From DASUPK01 sp963800285 (lineage in GTDB: Bacteria; Actinomycetota; Thermoleophilia; Solirubrobacterales; 70-9): 64,000 bases of DNA. The stretch lies in assembly GCA_963800285.1 (NCBI GenBank), contig CAWDAL010000010.1, positions 186,001 through 250,000 on the forward strand, read 5' to 3'. Positions 54,131 to 62,908 of this stretch are shown here, in pieces. Position 1 is the first letter of the stretch, and each line of letters begins with the position of its first letter. A program made the position numbers and the translations under genes. The notes under the pieces were generated by a model. It saw only the letters and a program-made list of their open reading frames with translations. It was not told the DNA's origin and ran no database searches.

Positions 54131-55302
54131 GCGCCGCGGTGGAGGAGCGCTTCGGCCCGTACGGCGGCCGGTTCGTCCCCGAGACCCTGATCGCGGCTCT
54201 CGACGAGCTCAGCGCGGCCTGGGCGGAGGCGCGCGAGGACGAGGGCTTCCAGACCGAGCTCTCGGTGCTGCTTCGCGACTTCGTCGGCCGCCCGACGCCC
54301 CTCTATCTGGCCGAGCGTCTCTCCGAGCGAGTCGGCCGCCGCGTCTATCTGAAGCGTGAGGATCTCGCCCACACCGGAGCGCACAAGATCAACAACGCGG
54401 TGGGCCAGGCGCTGCTGGCCCGCCGGATGGGCAAGGCGCGCGTGATCGCGGAGACCGGGGCGGGGCAGCACGGGGTGGCCACCGCGACGGCCTGCGCCCT
54501 GTTCGGCCTCGAGTGCGCCGTCTACATGGGCGGCGAGGACATCCGCCGCCAGGCGCCGAACGTCGAGCGGATGAAGCTGCTCGGCGCCGAGGTGATCTCC
54601 GTGGAGGCCGGCGCCCGCACGCTGAAGGAGGCGGTGAGCGCCGCGATCCGCGATTGGGTGGCCTCGGTCGAGAACACCCACTACGTGATCGGCTCGGTGG
54701 TGGGCCCGGCTCCCTACCCGGCGCTGGTCCGCGACCTGCAGCGGGTGATCGGCGACGAGGCCCGCGGTCAGGCTCTCGAGGCCGAGGGATCGCTGCCGGC
54801 ACGCGTGATCGCCTGCGTCGGGGGCGGCTCCAACTCGATCGGGAGCTTCCATGCCTTTCTCGACGACCCGGTCGAGCTGGTCGGGGTCGAGGCGGCCGGT
54901 GAAGGGCTGGACAGCGGCCATCACGGCGCCTCGCTCGCCGCCGGGACCACCGGCGTCCTCCACGGCGCCCTCTCGGCCGTGCTGGCCGACGAGGAGGGGC
55001 AGATCCTGGAGGCGCACTCGGTCTCCGCCGGGCTCGACTACCCGGGAGTCGGCCCCGAGCACGCGTTCCTGCGCGACTCCGGACGCGCCACCTACGTGAG
55101 CGCCACCGACGACCAGGCGGTGCGAGCCTTCCGCGAGCTGGCGCGCCTCGAGGGGATCATTCCTGCGCTGGAGCCGGCACACGCGATCGCCTGGGTCCTC
55201 GAGAACCGGGGCACGGAGGGCTACGACGTCCTCACCCTCAGCGGCCGCGGCGACAAGGACATGGCCGAGGTCACCGACAAGCTCGCCCAGGTCGATGCCT
55301 GA
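54127..55302 (+). CDS. trpB: Tryptophan synthase beta chain
   Basis: The PLP subunit that joins indole and serine. 391 residues: FGPYGGRFVPETL start, the PLP lysine in REDLAHTGAHKINNAVGQ, the ETGAGQHGVATA loop, CVGGGSNSIGSFHAF (PLP phosphate) and LSGRGDKDMAEV near the C-terminus. GTG 54127 overlaps the trpF TGA. It overlaps trpA by 8 bp. Length matches the common TrpB1 type, not the TrpB2 group. Confidence 0.97.
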   Translation: MSAAVEERFGPYGGRFVPETLIAALDELSAAWAEAREDEGFQTELSVLLRDFVGRPTPLYLAERLSERVGRRVYLKREDLAHTGAHKINNAVGQALLARRMGKARVIAETGAGQHGVATATACALFGLECAVYMGGEDIRRQAPNVERMKLLGAEVISVEAGARTLKEAVSAAIRDWVASVENTHYVIGSVVGPAPYPALVRDLQRVIGDEARGQALEAEGSLPARVIACVGGGSNSIGSFHAFLDDPVELVGVEAAGEGLDSGHHGASLAAGTTGVLHGALSAVLADEEGQILEAHSVSAGLDYPGVGPEHAFLRDSGRATYVSATDDQAVRAFRELARLEGIIPALEPAHAIAWVLENRGTEGYDVLTLSGRGDKDMAEVTDKLAQVDA

Positions 55303-56101
55303 GACCACCACGGCCTCGATCCAGGCCGCCTTCGAGGCCGCCCGGGCCGAAGATCGCGCCGCTCTCATGCCGTACCTGATGGGCGGCTTTCCCGATCAGG
55401 AGACCGCCACGGCGGTGGCCACCGCATACGCCGATGCCGGCGCCGACCTGATCGAGCTCGGCGTCCCGTTCTCCGATCCACTTGCGGACGGACCGACGAT
55501 CCACTCGGCCGATACCGTGGCCCTGGAGGCGGGAGCGACCCTCGAGAGCGTGCTCGAGACCTGCGCCGCGGTCGCCGATCGGATCCCGGTCGCGCTCATG
55601 TGTTACTCGAACATGGTCCTGGCGCGGGGGGCCGAGGAGTTCGGCGCTCTCGCCGCCGACGCCGGGGCTGCGGGTGTGATCGTCCCCGACCTGCCGCTGG
55701 AGGAGCAGGGCCCGATCGGCGATTCGCTGGAGGCCAAGGGCCTTGCCCTGATCCCCTTGATCGCACCGACGACTCCTGCCGAGCGGCGTCGGCAGATCTG
55801 CGCCGGCGCCCGGGGGTTCGTCTACCTGGTCTCCACCGTCGGGGTCACCGGCGAGCGTGCGGAGCTGCCGCCGGAACTGACCGACCTGATCTCGGCCGCC
55901 AAGGAGGAGGCGGGCGTGCCCGTGGCGATCGGCTTCGGCATCTCGACGCCCGAGCAGGCTGCCAGGGTCGGTGAGCTCGCCGATGGGGTCATCATCGGCA
56001 CCCGGCTCGTCCGAGCGGTGGCCGACGCGCCCGACCGCGATGCGGCGGTCGCCGGCGTGACCGGGTTCCTGGGCGAAACTCGCGCCGCCCTCGCCAGATA
56101 G
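55295..56101 (+). CDS. trpA: Tryptophan synthase alpha chain
   Basis: Cleaves indoleglycerol phosphate to indole. A 268-residue TIM barrel with LMPYLMGGFPDQETA, the catalytic Glu in LIELGVPFSDPLADGPTI, LMCYSNMV, GVIVPDLPLEE, and the phosphate loop GFGISTPEQAARV. ATG 55295 lies inside the end of trpB. Together with trpB it makes the alpha2-beta2 complex. Confidence 0.96.
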   Translation: MPETTTASIQAAFEAARAEDRAALMPYLMGGFPDQETATAVATAYADAGADLIELGVPFSDPLADGPTIHSADTVALEAGATLESVLETCAAVADRIPVALMCYSNMVLARGAEEFGALAADAGAAGVIVPDLPLEEQGPIGDSLEAKGLALIPLIAPTTPAERRRQICAGARGFVYLVSTVGVTGERAELPPELTDLISAAKEEAGVPVAIGFGISTPEQAARVGELADGVIIGTRLVRAVADAPDRDAAVAGVTGFLGETRAALAR

Positions 56102-56104
56102 GCT
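56099..56104 (+). promoter_or_regulatory. TANNNT -10 box of the 54-residue membrane gene
   Basis: TAGGCT starts with the trpA stop codon and ends 8 nt before ATG 56113. Confidence 0.45.
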
Positions 56105-56112
56105 TCCGGGCC

Positions 56113-56277
56113 ATGCAGGTAATCCTCTTCACGGTCCTCGGCGCGTGCGTGATGGTGATCGCCTATGCCCTCGGCCTCCCGGGACCGGTCGACGCGATGC
56201 TGTTTCTCGGCGGCGTCTTCACCGGCGCCCTGCTCCGCTACTCCCAGCCGCTGATCGACTGGCTCACCCGGCCGTAG
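56113..56277 (+). CDS. Small membrane protein, 54 residues
   Basis: Reads MQVILFTVLGACVMVIAYAL, then GPVDAMLFLGGVFTGALLRY and SQPLIDWLTRP: two membrane helices joined by a short Pro-rich turn, with a TRP tail inside or outside. It starts 12 bp after trpA, with a TANNNT box, and ends 7 bp before the convergent marR stop. It has no recognisable family; its promoter and clean helix pattern are the reasons to accept it. Confidence 0.6.
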   Translation: MQVILFTVLGACVMVIAYALGLPGPVDAMLFLGGVFTGALLRYSQPLIDWLTRP

Positions 56278-56283
56278 CCCGGG

Positions 56284-56730
56284 TCAGTCCTCCCCGGCGA
56301 CGCGCCTGAGCAGGTCTCGGAAGATCCCGAGCTCCGACGTCGTCAGCGCGCTGAATCCGGCCTGGCGCTGCTCCATGCACCGAGCCAGGGCCTCCTTCTG
56401 CTTCCGACCGGCGGCGGTGAGTGAGACCACACGCCTGCGGCGATCGTGCTCCGCGGGCTCCCTGCGGATGAGACCACGCCGCTCCAGCTTCGTCAGCAGG
56501 GTGGAGGCGTTCGCAGGGTCAACCCCGAGCCGGCCCGCCAGGCCACCGGTCGACGCATCGCCGGTCTCGCCGAGCAGCCAGAGAAGCTGCGCTTCCCCTG
56601 GGGCGAGCCCGATCCTTTCAGCGCAGGAGGAGAAGCTCCCTCGGAAGCCACGGACCAGTCCGCCCATCAGGCGCGAGATCTCACTCCCGAGTCGCCGCCT
56701 CCGGTCTTCCTCAGACTTTCGCATCGCCAT
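56284..56730 (-). CDS. MarR-family transcription regulator
   Basis: A 148-residue winged-helix repressor: LAPGEAQLLWLLGETGDAS, TGGLAGRLGVDPANASTLLT (recognition helix), KLERRGLIRREPAEHDRRRR (wing) and VSLTAAGRKQKEALARCM. It probably responds to a phenolic or other small ligand. A perfect TTACCT-N10-AGGTAA palindrome (56736-56757) sits in its divergent promoter, with the micro-ORF at 56792 on the other side. Convergent with the 54-residue gene. Confidence 0.93.
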   Translation of the reverse strand: MAMRKSEEDRRRRLGSEISRLMGGLVRGFRGSFSSCAERIGLAPGEAQLLWLLGETGDASTGGLAGRLGVDPANASTLLTKLERRGLIRREPAEHDRRRRVVSLTAAGRKQKEALARCMEQRQAGFSALTTSELGIFRDLLRRVAGED

Positions 56731-56735
56731 TTAGT

Positions 56736-56757
56736 TTACCTGTGATTTTATAGGTAA
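56736..56757. promoter_or_regulatory. Palindromic MarR operator
   Basis: TTACCT-N10-AGGTAA lies 5 bp upstream of the marR ATG (56730) and 34 bp before the micro-ORF ATG, in an AT-rich stretch unlike its surroundings. The position predicts autoregulation and control of the divergent micro-ORF. Confidence 0.65.
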
Positions 56758-56791
56758 TCTGCAACGGTCAATTCGAAAGGAGAACCTACCG

Positions 56792-56890
56792 ATGGACACC
56801 GTCATCCTGATCGTCTCGTTCGCTCCGCTGATCGCGCGGCTCGGCTGGGTCGCCTGGGGCCGGCTCCGAACGCGTCGATCCGAGGCCTAG
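56792..56890 (+). CDS. Micro-ORF: 32-residue membrane peptide
   Basis: Reads MDTVILIVSFAPLIARLG then WVAWGRLRTRRSEA: one hydrophobic helix and a basic tail, so probably a single-pass inner membrane peptide with its C-terminus inside. AAAGGAGA at 56777-56784 is a strong ribosome site 7 nt before ATG 56792. Divergent from marR and next to its operator, so it is likely MarR-controlled. Too short to assign; it could also be a truncated remnant of a larger transporter gene. Confidence 0.5.
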   Translation: MDTVILIVSFAPLIARLGWVAWGRLRTRRSEA

Positions 56891-56893
56891 GCT
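56888..56893 (+). promoter_or_regulatory. TANNNT -10 box of leaderless trmO
   Basis: TAGGCT overlaps the micro-ORF stop and ends 6 nt before ATG 56900. Confidence 0.5.
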
Positions 56894-56899
56894 TCACGC

Positions 56900-57316
56900 A
56901 TGCCGGAGACCTACGACGTCCGGGTGATCGGGCGGGTCCAGTCGTCTCTCGAGGAGATGGGCACGGCCCCGAAGCAGGGGGACGAGGGCGCGCCCGACGC
57001 CTGGATCGCATTCGAGCCCGACGTCCTCGATGCGCTGCAGAGCATCCGCACCGGGGACGAGCTGATCGTCCTGACCTGGCTCGACCGAGCGGATCGAGAC
57101 GTGCTCGTGGTCCATCCCCGGGGCGATGCCTCACGGCCGCCCGAGGGCGTGTTCACCACCCGCTCACCGCACCGCCCTAACCCGATCGGGCTCCATCGGG
57201 TGGAGGTCGCCGAGGTCGACGGGGAGCGGATCAGGGTCCGGAACCTTGAGGCCCTGGACGGCACGCCGGTCGTCGACGTGAAGCCGGTGCTGAGCGCCGA
57301 CGCCTCCGAGCGCTGA
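56900..57316 (+). CDS. trmO: tRNA (t6A37) methyltransferase TrmO
   Basis: Methylates N6-threonylcarbamoyladenosine at position 37 of tRNA. A 138-residue protein with YDVRVIGRVQSSLEE, a central strand set (DELIVLTWLDRADRDVL) and the hallmark TRSPHRPNPIGLHRVEV. Length is shorter than the two-domain E. coli protein, with the C-terminal domain absent, as in many Gram-positive relatives. ATG 56900 has a TAGGCT box. Confidence 0.92.
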   Translation: MPETYDVRVIGRVQSSLEEMGTAPKQGDEGAPDAWIAFEPDVLDALQSIRTGDELIVLTWLDRADRDVLVVHPRGDASRPPEGVFTTRSPHRPNPIGLHRVEVAEVDGERIRVRNLEALDGTPVVDVKPVLSADASER

Positions 57317-57333
57317 CCCGCGTTGCGCCCAGG

Positions 57334-57339
57334 TAGATT
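57334..57339 (+). promoter_or_regulatory. TANNNT -10 box of leaderless pfkA
   Basis: TAGATT lies 6 nt before GTG 57346. Confidence 0.5.
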
Positions 57340-57345
57340 GACCGC

Positions 57346-58371
<1,026 letters not shown>

Positions 58372-58378
58372 TGGGTTG

Positions 58379-59461
58379 ATGTTTCGCCTGGTGCTCGCGG
58401 CGCTCCTGACCCTTGGCATCACGGGCTGCGGCATCGCCGGCAGCGCGAAGATCGAGGCGCCGGTGACCGTCTACGTCAGCCTGCCCCTGACCGGCCCGCA
58501 CGGAGCCGACGGCCGCGACGCGGCGGACGGGGCCCGGCTCGCGCTCGAGCAGGCGCAGGGGAGGGCCGGCTCGATCCAGGTCAGGGCGGTCTACCTCGAT
58601 GATGCCAAGGGGAGGGTGTGGGACCCGGTCGCGGTCGGGGCGAACGCGCGGCAGGCGGTCCAGGACTCGTCGGCCGCCGCCTACATCGGTGAGCTCGATT
58701 CCGAGCCCACCCGCGCCTCGATGCCGATCACGAACGACGCCGGCTTGGTGCAGGTGTCGCCGGGCGCGGGCGGAGTGGACCTGACCCAGCCGGCGGCGGG
58801 CTATCCGAATTCGCCGGATCGCTACCGGCCGTCGGGCTCGCCCAATTTCGCCCGCACGGTCCCCTCGGACGCCGTGGTTGCCGACGCGGCGGCCGGCTGG
58901 ACCTCGGAGCTTCACCTCAAGTCCGCCACCGCGCTTTCGGACGGCACGCCGTTCCAGGACCTGATGGCGAACGAGTTCTCCTCCGCGGCAACCGAGCACG
59001 GCATCCAGGTTCAGCTGGGAAAGGTGAGCGGCGGGGGGAAGACGGCGGTCACCTACTACCCGGGAGGGCGGACCTCCTCCGGCGGCCAGATCCTTCAGCA
59101 GACCGGCAGGCCGGCGCCACCACGGCGTGAGCTGAGAGCCGAGCTCGCCGTCGCCAACCTCAGGGGACGGTCCTTTCCGGGTCAGTTCAGCGGTCGCTTC
59201 CATCGCTCGCCCGACCCGTACGCCGCCTATGGCTACGAGGCGATGGGGCTCATCCTCCAGGCGATTCGCGAAGCCGGGACCGACGCATCCTCATTTCGCG
59301 ACGACGTTCGCGGTGACGTCTTGGGCGCCCAGCGCGATGGCACGGTGCTCGGCAGCTACTCGATCACCTCGGAGGGGGATACCACCGAGTGCATGGTCCA
59401 GCGCTATGAGGGCGAGCGGCCGCATGCGGCGACCCTCGGCGCGCCCTGCCCGCTCGGCTAG
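58379..59461 (+). CDS. ABC-type branched-chain amino acid-like substrate-binding lipoprotein
   Basis: A 360-residue periplasmic-binding-fold protein with a lipobox (LGITGCG, modified at C18 or so) and the repeated ligand-binding pattern (TVYVSLPLTGPHGADGRDAA, ALEQAQGRAGSIQVRAVYLD). Its second lobe seems about 30-40 residues short between AVTYYPGGRTSSGG and SPDPYAAYGYEAMGL. No ABC permease or ATPase gene is near, so it may act as a solute sensor or use a distant transporter. Starts 7 bp after pfkA. Confidence 0.78.
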   Translation: MFRLVLAALLTLGITGCGIAGSAKIEAPVTVYVSLPLTGPHGADGRDAADGARLALEQAQGRAGSIQVRAVYLDDAKGRVWDPVAVGANARQAVQDSSAAAYIGELDSEPTRASMPITNDAGLVQVSPGAGGVDLTQPAAGYPNSPDRYRPSGSPNFARTVPSDAVVADAAAGWTSELHLKSATALSDGTPFQDLMANEFSSAATEHGIQVQLGKVSGGGKTAVTYYPGGRTSSGGQILQQTGRPAPPRRELRAELAVANLRGRSFPGQFSGRFHRSPDPYAAYGYEAMGLILQAIREAGTDASSFRDDVRGDVLGAQRDGTVLGSYSITSEGDTTECMVQRYEGERPHAATLGAPCPLG

Positions 59462-60177
59462 CGAGCGGAGGGCGGGCCCTCGATCACCGGCTCGCCGGTG
59501 ATCACCGAGGAGACCCAGCCTCGGATCTCACCGATCAGCGCGAAGTCGATCGAGTGCTGGACGCGCGCCTCGCGGTAGGTGACCATCAGGCCGCCGTCCT
59601 CGAGGAGGTCGCGAGCCTTGCGGCCGAAGCCCACGGGGATGACGGGGTCGTAGGAGCCGTGGGTGACGTACGCCGGCATGCCGCGCTTCGCGCGCGGGTC
59701 GACCTTCCAGCCGCGGACCATCGGATAGAAGCCGCTCATCATCAGCAGGCCGGCCGCCTTGGGACGGCCCATGCCGAGGGCGACGGCGCAGGCGACGGCG
59801 GCGCCTTGGCTGAATCCCCCGATCACGGTCTTCTCCCAGGGGATGCCGCGGTGGCGGAGCTCGTCGTCGAGGAACCGGCAGAGCTTCTCCAGCGTGTCGA
59901 CGAAGGTGTCCTCGTCGGGGTGGCCGACCTCCCGGATCACGTACCAGTGGCGGCCGCCCGGCGGGACGTTGGTGAGCGGGGCGCCCGGGGTCATCCCGAA
60001 GAGCCTGCGGTCGGGGTCGAGCTCGTCGAGCATCGGGTACAGGTCGCGCTCATCGACTGCCCGGCCGTGGAGAAGGATCAGCGCTCCCTCCGGCTCCCCG
60101 GCCGGCTCGCGAGTCAGGTGGGCGAGCTGGACGACCTGGCCCGGGCGGTCGCCTTGAGGCTGCTCAGGCGTGGACAC
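59458..60177 (-). CDS. Alpha/beta hydrolase of the phospholipase/carboxylesterase type
   Basis: A 239-residue hydrolase with nucleophile elbow GGFSQGAAVACA, an oxyanion-side GAPLTNVPPGGRHWY, the Asp in YDPVIPVGF and the His in VQHSIDF. The family (YpfH-like) cleaves short acyl esters or lysophospholipids. ATG 60177 overlaps the upstream glyoxalase-fold gene by 14 bp, so the two are coupled. Convergent with the lipoprotein gene. Confidence 0.85.
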   Translation of the reverse strand: MSTPEQPQGDRPGQVVQLAHLTREPAGEPEGALILLHGRAVDERDLYPMLDELDPDRRLFGMTPGAPLTNVPPGGRHWYVIREVGHPDEDTFVDTLEKLCRFLDDELRHRGIPWEKTVIGGFSQGAAVACAVALGMGRPKAAGLLMMSGFYPMVRGWKVDPRAKRGMPAYVTHGSYDPVIPVGFGRKARDLLEDGGLMVTYREARVQHSIDFALIGEIRGWVSSVITGEPVIEGPPSAR

Positions 60178-61093
60178 GCGGGTTGTGGATCGGCCGCAGG
60201 ACCGGCTCGACCTGTTCCCGGAGGTGCTCGTAGTCGGGTGGCAGCGAGAGCTTCTCGCCGAGCGACTCGAGCGGCTCGTCGACGGTGAAGCCCGGGCCCA
60301 GCGTCGCGATCTCGAAGAGGACGCCGCTCGGCTCGCGGAAGTAGATCGAGCGGAAGTAGAAGCGGTCGATCACCGGAGTCGGGTGCCCGCCGGCGGCGAT
60401 CACGCGGTCGCGCCAGGCCTCGTGGTCGTCGATCTGGGAGGCCCAGGCGATGTGATGGACGCTGCCCGCGCCCTGCAGGCCGCGCTCGGCGGGCGGCTCC
60501 GAGTAACCCCAGAGGCCGCCGCGGCTGTCGCCTCGGCACTCCCAGCCGGTCTGGTCGTCCTCGCCGGTCAGGGGCGCGAAGCCGAGCGCCTCCTCCAGGA
60601 GAAGGCGGCTGTCCTCCGGGTTGCTCGCGTAGGCGATCGCACCGTCGAAGCCCTGAAGGGCGAATTCGGATGGAATCTCCGGGTGCTCCGCGATCAGCGG
60701 CTCGTCGGTCGTCTCGACGACCTTGAGGGCGTGTCCCAGGCCCTCGGGATCGGCGAAGCGGAGGACGCCGTCGGCGCGTTCGGCCTCGGTGCCGTGCTGC
60801 TTCAGCCGCTCCGCCCAGAAGTCGAGTGCCTCCTCGGTGCCGAGCCGCCAGCGGATCCCCCAGATCATGCCGTCGCCCGCGCGGCCGGGCGGCGCGCCCG
60901 GGTACTCGAAGAAGGTCAGGTCGGATCCCGCGTCGCCCCTCTCGTCGGCGAAGAACAGGTGGTAGACGGTGGGGTCGTCCTGGTTGACGGTCTTCTTCAC
61001 CAGGCGAAGCCCCAGCACGCCGGCGTAGAAGTCGACGTTCTTCTGCGCGTCGCCGGTGATCGCGGTGATGTGGTGGACGCCCTCGAGCTTCAT
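60164..61093 (-). CDS. Ring-cleaving dioxygenase of the VOC (glyoxalase) superfamily
   Basis: A 309-residue protein with four beta-alpha-beta-beta-beta modules. Metal ligands are visible in GVHHITAITGDAQKN (His) and HHIAWASQIDDHEAW (His), with the Glu in GVLFEIATLGPG. It matches the MhqO/YkcA-type enzymes implicated in hydroquinone and phenolic degradation. ATG 61093 follows GGAG. The downstream esterase is coupled, as in mhqOD-type operons, which suggests a joint role in quinone or aromatic detoxification (inference). Confidence 0.85.
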   Translation of the reverse strand: MKLEGVHHITAITGDAQKNVDFYAGVLGLRLVKKTVNQDDPTVYHLFFADERGDAGSDLTFFEYPGAPPGRAGDGMIWGIRWRLGTEEALDFWAERLKQHGTEAERADGVLRFADPEGLGHALKVVETTDEPLIAEHPEIPSEFALQGFDGAIAYASNPEDSRLLLEEALGFAPLTGEDDQTGWECRGDSRGGLWGYSEPPAERGLQGAGSVHHIAWASQIDDHEAWRDRVIAAGGHPTPVIDRFYFRSIYFREPSGVLFEIATLGPGFTVDEPLESLGEKLSLPPDYEHLREQVEPVLRPIHNPRVHA

Positions 61094-61155
61094 CGTTCTC
61101 CATCTTGCCCTATCGCCGGCGTTTCCACCGGCTTCGGCGCGGGCAGATCACCCGC

Positions 61156-61431
61156 ATGAAGGTCGCGTTCATCCCGATCAGCATCCTCGGCGGGCTGCTG
61201 GCCGCCTTCGTCGGCCAGAAGGCGTTCGACGCGATCTGGGGCAAGGTCGACGAGCAGGAGCCTCCGCACCCGGAGCATCGCGAGGTGAGCCTGCCGAAGC
61301 TGGCGATCGCGCTGATCATCGAGGGCGCGATCTTCCGCCTGGTCAAGGGGCTCGTCGATCATGGGGCCCGTCGCGGCTTCGAGCGGATGACCGGCGAGTG
61401 GCCGGGCGAGGAGCGCCCCGAGGGCGCGTAG
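61156..61431 (+). CDS. DUF4235 small membrane protein
   Basis: A 91-residue protein with an N-terminal membrane helix (VAFIPISILGGLLAAFVG), a FDAIWGKVDEQEPPHPE motif, a second hydrophobic stretch (LPKLAIALIIEGAIFRLVK) and a charged tail, all characteristic of DUF4235. ATG 61156 is used because the longer frame upstream adds a basic run that is not conserved. Function unknown; the stop is 8 bp from the convergent epimerase gene's end. Confidence 0.85.
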   Translation: MKVAFIPISILGGLLAAFVGQKAFDAIWGKVDEQEPPHPEHREVSLPKLAIALIIEGAIFRLVKGLVDHGARRGFERMTGEWPGEERPEGA

Positions 61432-61439
61432 CTCGGCGC

Positions 61440-62348
61440 TCAGCGAAGCGCGCTGCGCAGGGCTTCGTCGAGCTCCGGATGACGGAACTCATAGCCGCCG
61501 TCGAGCGCCCGTCTGGGCAGCACCCTCGCGCCGCCGGCGACCGCGTCGGCGAGCTCGCCGCCGCGCAGGGCGCCGACCGCGAACTTCGGTACGGGCATGA
61601 AGGCGGGGCGGTGCAGTGCGCTGCCGAGCGCCTTCGAGAACTCGCGGTTGGTGACGGGATTCGGCGCGGTCGCGTTGATCGCGCCGGAGACCTGGTCGTT
61701 GTCAAGCGCCCAGAGCAGGAGGCCGATCTCGTCGTCGATGTGGATCCAGGACATGAACTGCTCGCCGCCCGCGATCGGGCCGCCGACGCCGAGCTTGAAG
61801 GGGAGGAGGAGCTGCTTGAGCAGGCCGCCGTGCTTGGTCAGCACGAGGCCGGTCCGGACGATCACGACGCGCGGAACGATTCGCTCCGCCTCCCGCTCGG
61901 CGCTCTCCCAGTCGACGGGGATCTCGGCCATGAAGCCCTCGCCTGGCTCTGACTCCTCGTCGAGGATCTGGGCGCCCCGGTCGCCGTAGTAGCCGATCGC
62001 CGACTGCCCGATGAAGACGCTCGGCTCGGCCGGCGCCGCCTCGATCCCCTGCAGGAGGTTCCGGGTGCCGACGAGGCGGCTCTCACGGATGCGGACCTTG
62101 GCCTGATCGGTGAGCCGCTGGTTGATCTCCTCGCCGATCAGGTTGACGACGGCGTCGACTCCCTCCAGGGCCTCGGGAGGAGGGCGCTCGGTGGTCGCCC
62201 GCCACGCGTGCCAGCGGACGGTCGGGTTCTTCGGCCTCGCTCGATCGGGGTCGCGCGTCAGCCCGACGACCTCGTCGCCCCGCGCGAGCAGCGCGTCGGC
62301 GAGGGCCGAGCCGATCAGGCCGCTGGCTCCGGTGATGAGGACTCGCAT
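61440..62348 (-). CDS. TIGR01777-family (YfcH-like) NAD-dependent epimerase/dehydratase
   Basis: A 302-residue extended SDR protein: RVLITGASGLIGSALADALL (nucleotide motif G-x-x-G-x-x-G), VVNLIGEEINQR, IGQSAIGYYGDRG with the YYG active-site segment, MSWIHIDDEIGLLLWA and NATAPNPVTNREFSKALG, ending in the DUF1731-type PKFAVGALRGGELAD tail. The family is related to SulA/YfcH proteins of unknown substrate. TAGCAT lies 10 nt before ATG 62348 on the minus strand. Confidence 0.9.
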   Translation of the reverse strand: MRVLITGASGLIGSALADALLARGDEVVGLTRDPDRARPKNPTVRWHAWRATTERPPPEALEGVDAVVNLIGEEINQRLTDQAKVRIRESRLVGTRNLLQGIEAAPAEPSVFIGQSAIGYYGDRGAQILDEESEPGEGFMAEIPVDWESAEREAERIVPRVVIVRTGLVLTKHGGLLKQLLLPFKLGVGGPIAGGEQFMSWIHIDDEIGLLLWALDNDQVSGAINATAPNPVTNREFSKALGSALHRPAFMPVPKFAVGALRGGELADAVAGGARVLPRRALDGGYEFRHPELDEALRSALR

Positions 62349-62384
62349 CCGGCGGCTGATGCTAGCCAGACGGGCGCGCCCCGC

Positions 62385-62390
62385 TAGGTT
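62385..62390 (+). promoter_or_regulatory. TANNNT -10 box of the GNAT gene
   Basis: TAGGTT lies 8 nt before ATG 62399, without a Shine-Dalgarno. Confidence 0.5.
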
Positions 62391-62398
62391 CCGGCCCG

Positions 62399-62908
62399 AT
62401 GGCCGACACCGTCAGACCCGCCCAGCCCGGCGAGGGGACCCGTCTCAGCGAGATCTATCTCTCATCGGGGCGTGCCGCATGGGCGCGCCATCTTTCGCCG
62501 GTCGGCCTCGGAGGAGTGACCTCACCCGCCGATGACTGGGAGCGCTGGATCCGGGATCCCGATCTGATCGTCCTCGTCGCCGAGCGCCGTGGCCAGCCCG
62601 CCGCTCTGGCGCTGCTCTGCCGGAGCACCGACCCCGATTCGGACCCGGCGAGGGTCGCCCTGCTCGACCGGCTGTACACGGAGCCCGCGTCGTGGCGCAG
62701 GGGTCTCGGCCGCGCGCTGCTCGATGCGGCGATGGACGAGCTTCGGGAGCGGAGGTTCCTGGAGGCGACGCTGTGGACGGCCGAATGGAACACCTCGAGA
62801 GGCTTCTACGAGGCAACCGGATGGAAGCTCGACGGCGCGACGCGCGAGAAGACCTTCGCCGGGAGCACCTTCACGGAGGTCCGTTACCGGACGCAGGTCC
62901 CGCGGTGA
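62399..62908 (+). CDS. GNAT-family N-acetyltransferase
   Basis: A 169-residue acyl-CoA-dependent transferase. It has an N-terminal ADTVRPAQPGEGTRLSEIYL (alpha1), strand 4/motif A RVALLDRLYTEPASWRRGLGRALL (the acetyl-CoA pyrophosphate loop R-x-x-G-x-G/A) and motif B LWTAEWNTSRGFYEATGWK. Substrate unknown. Overlaps the next gene by GTGA. Confidence 0.88.
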   Translation: MADTVRPAQPGEGTRLSEIYLSSGRAAWARHLSPVGLGGVTSPADDWERWIRDPDLIVLVAERRGQPAALALLCRSTDPDSDPARVALLDRLYTEPASWRRGLGRALLDAAMDELRERRFLEATLWTAEWNTSRGFYEATGWKLDGATREKTFAGSTFTEVRYRTQVPR

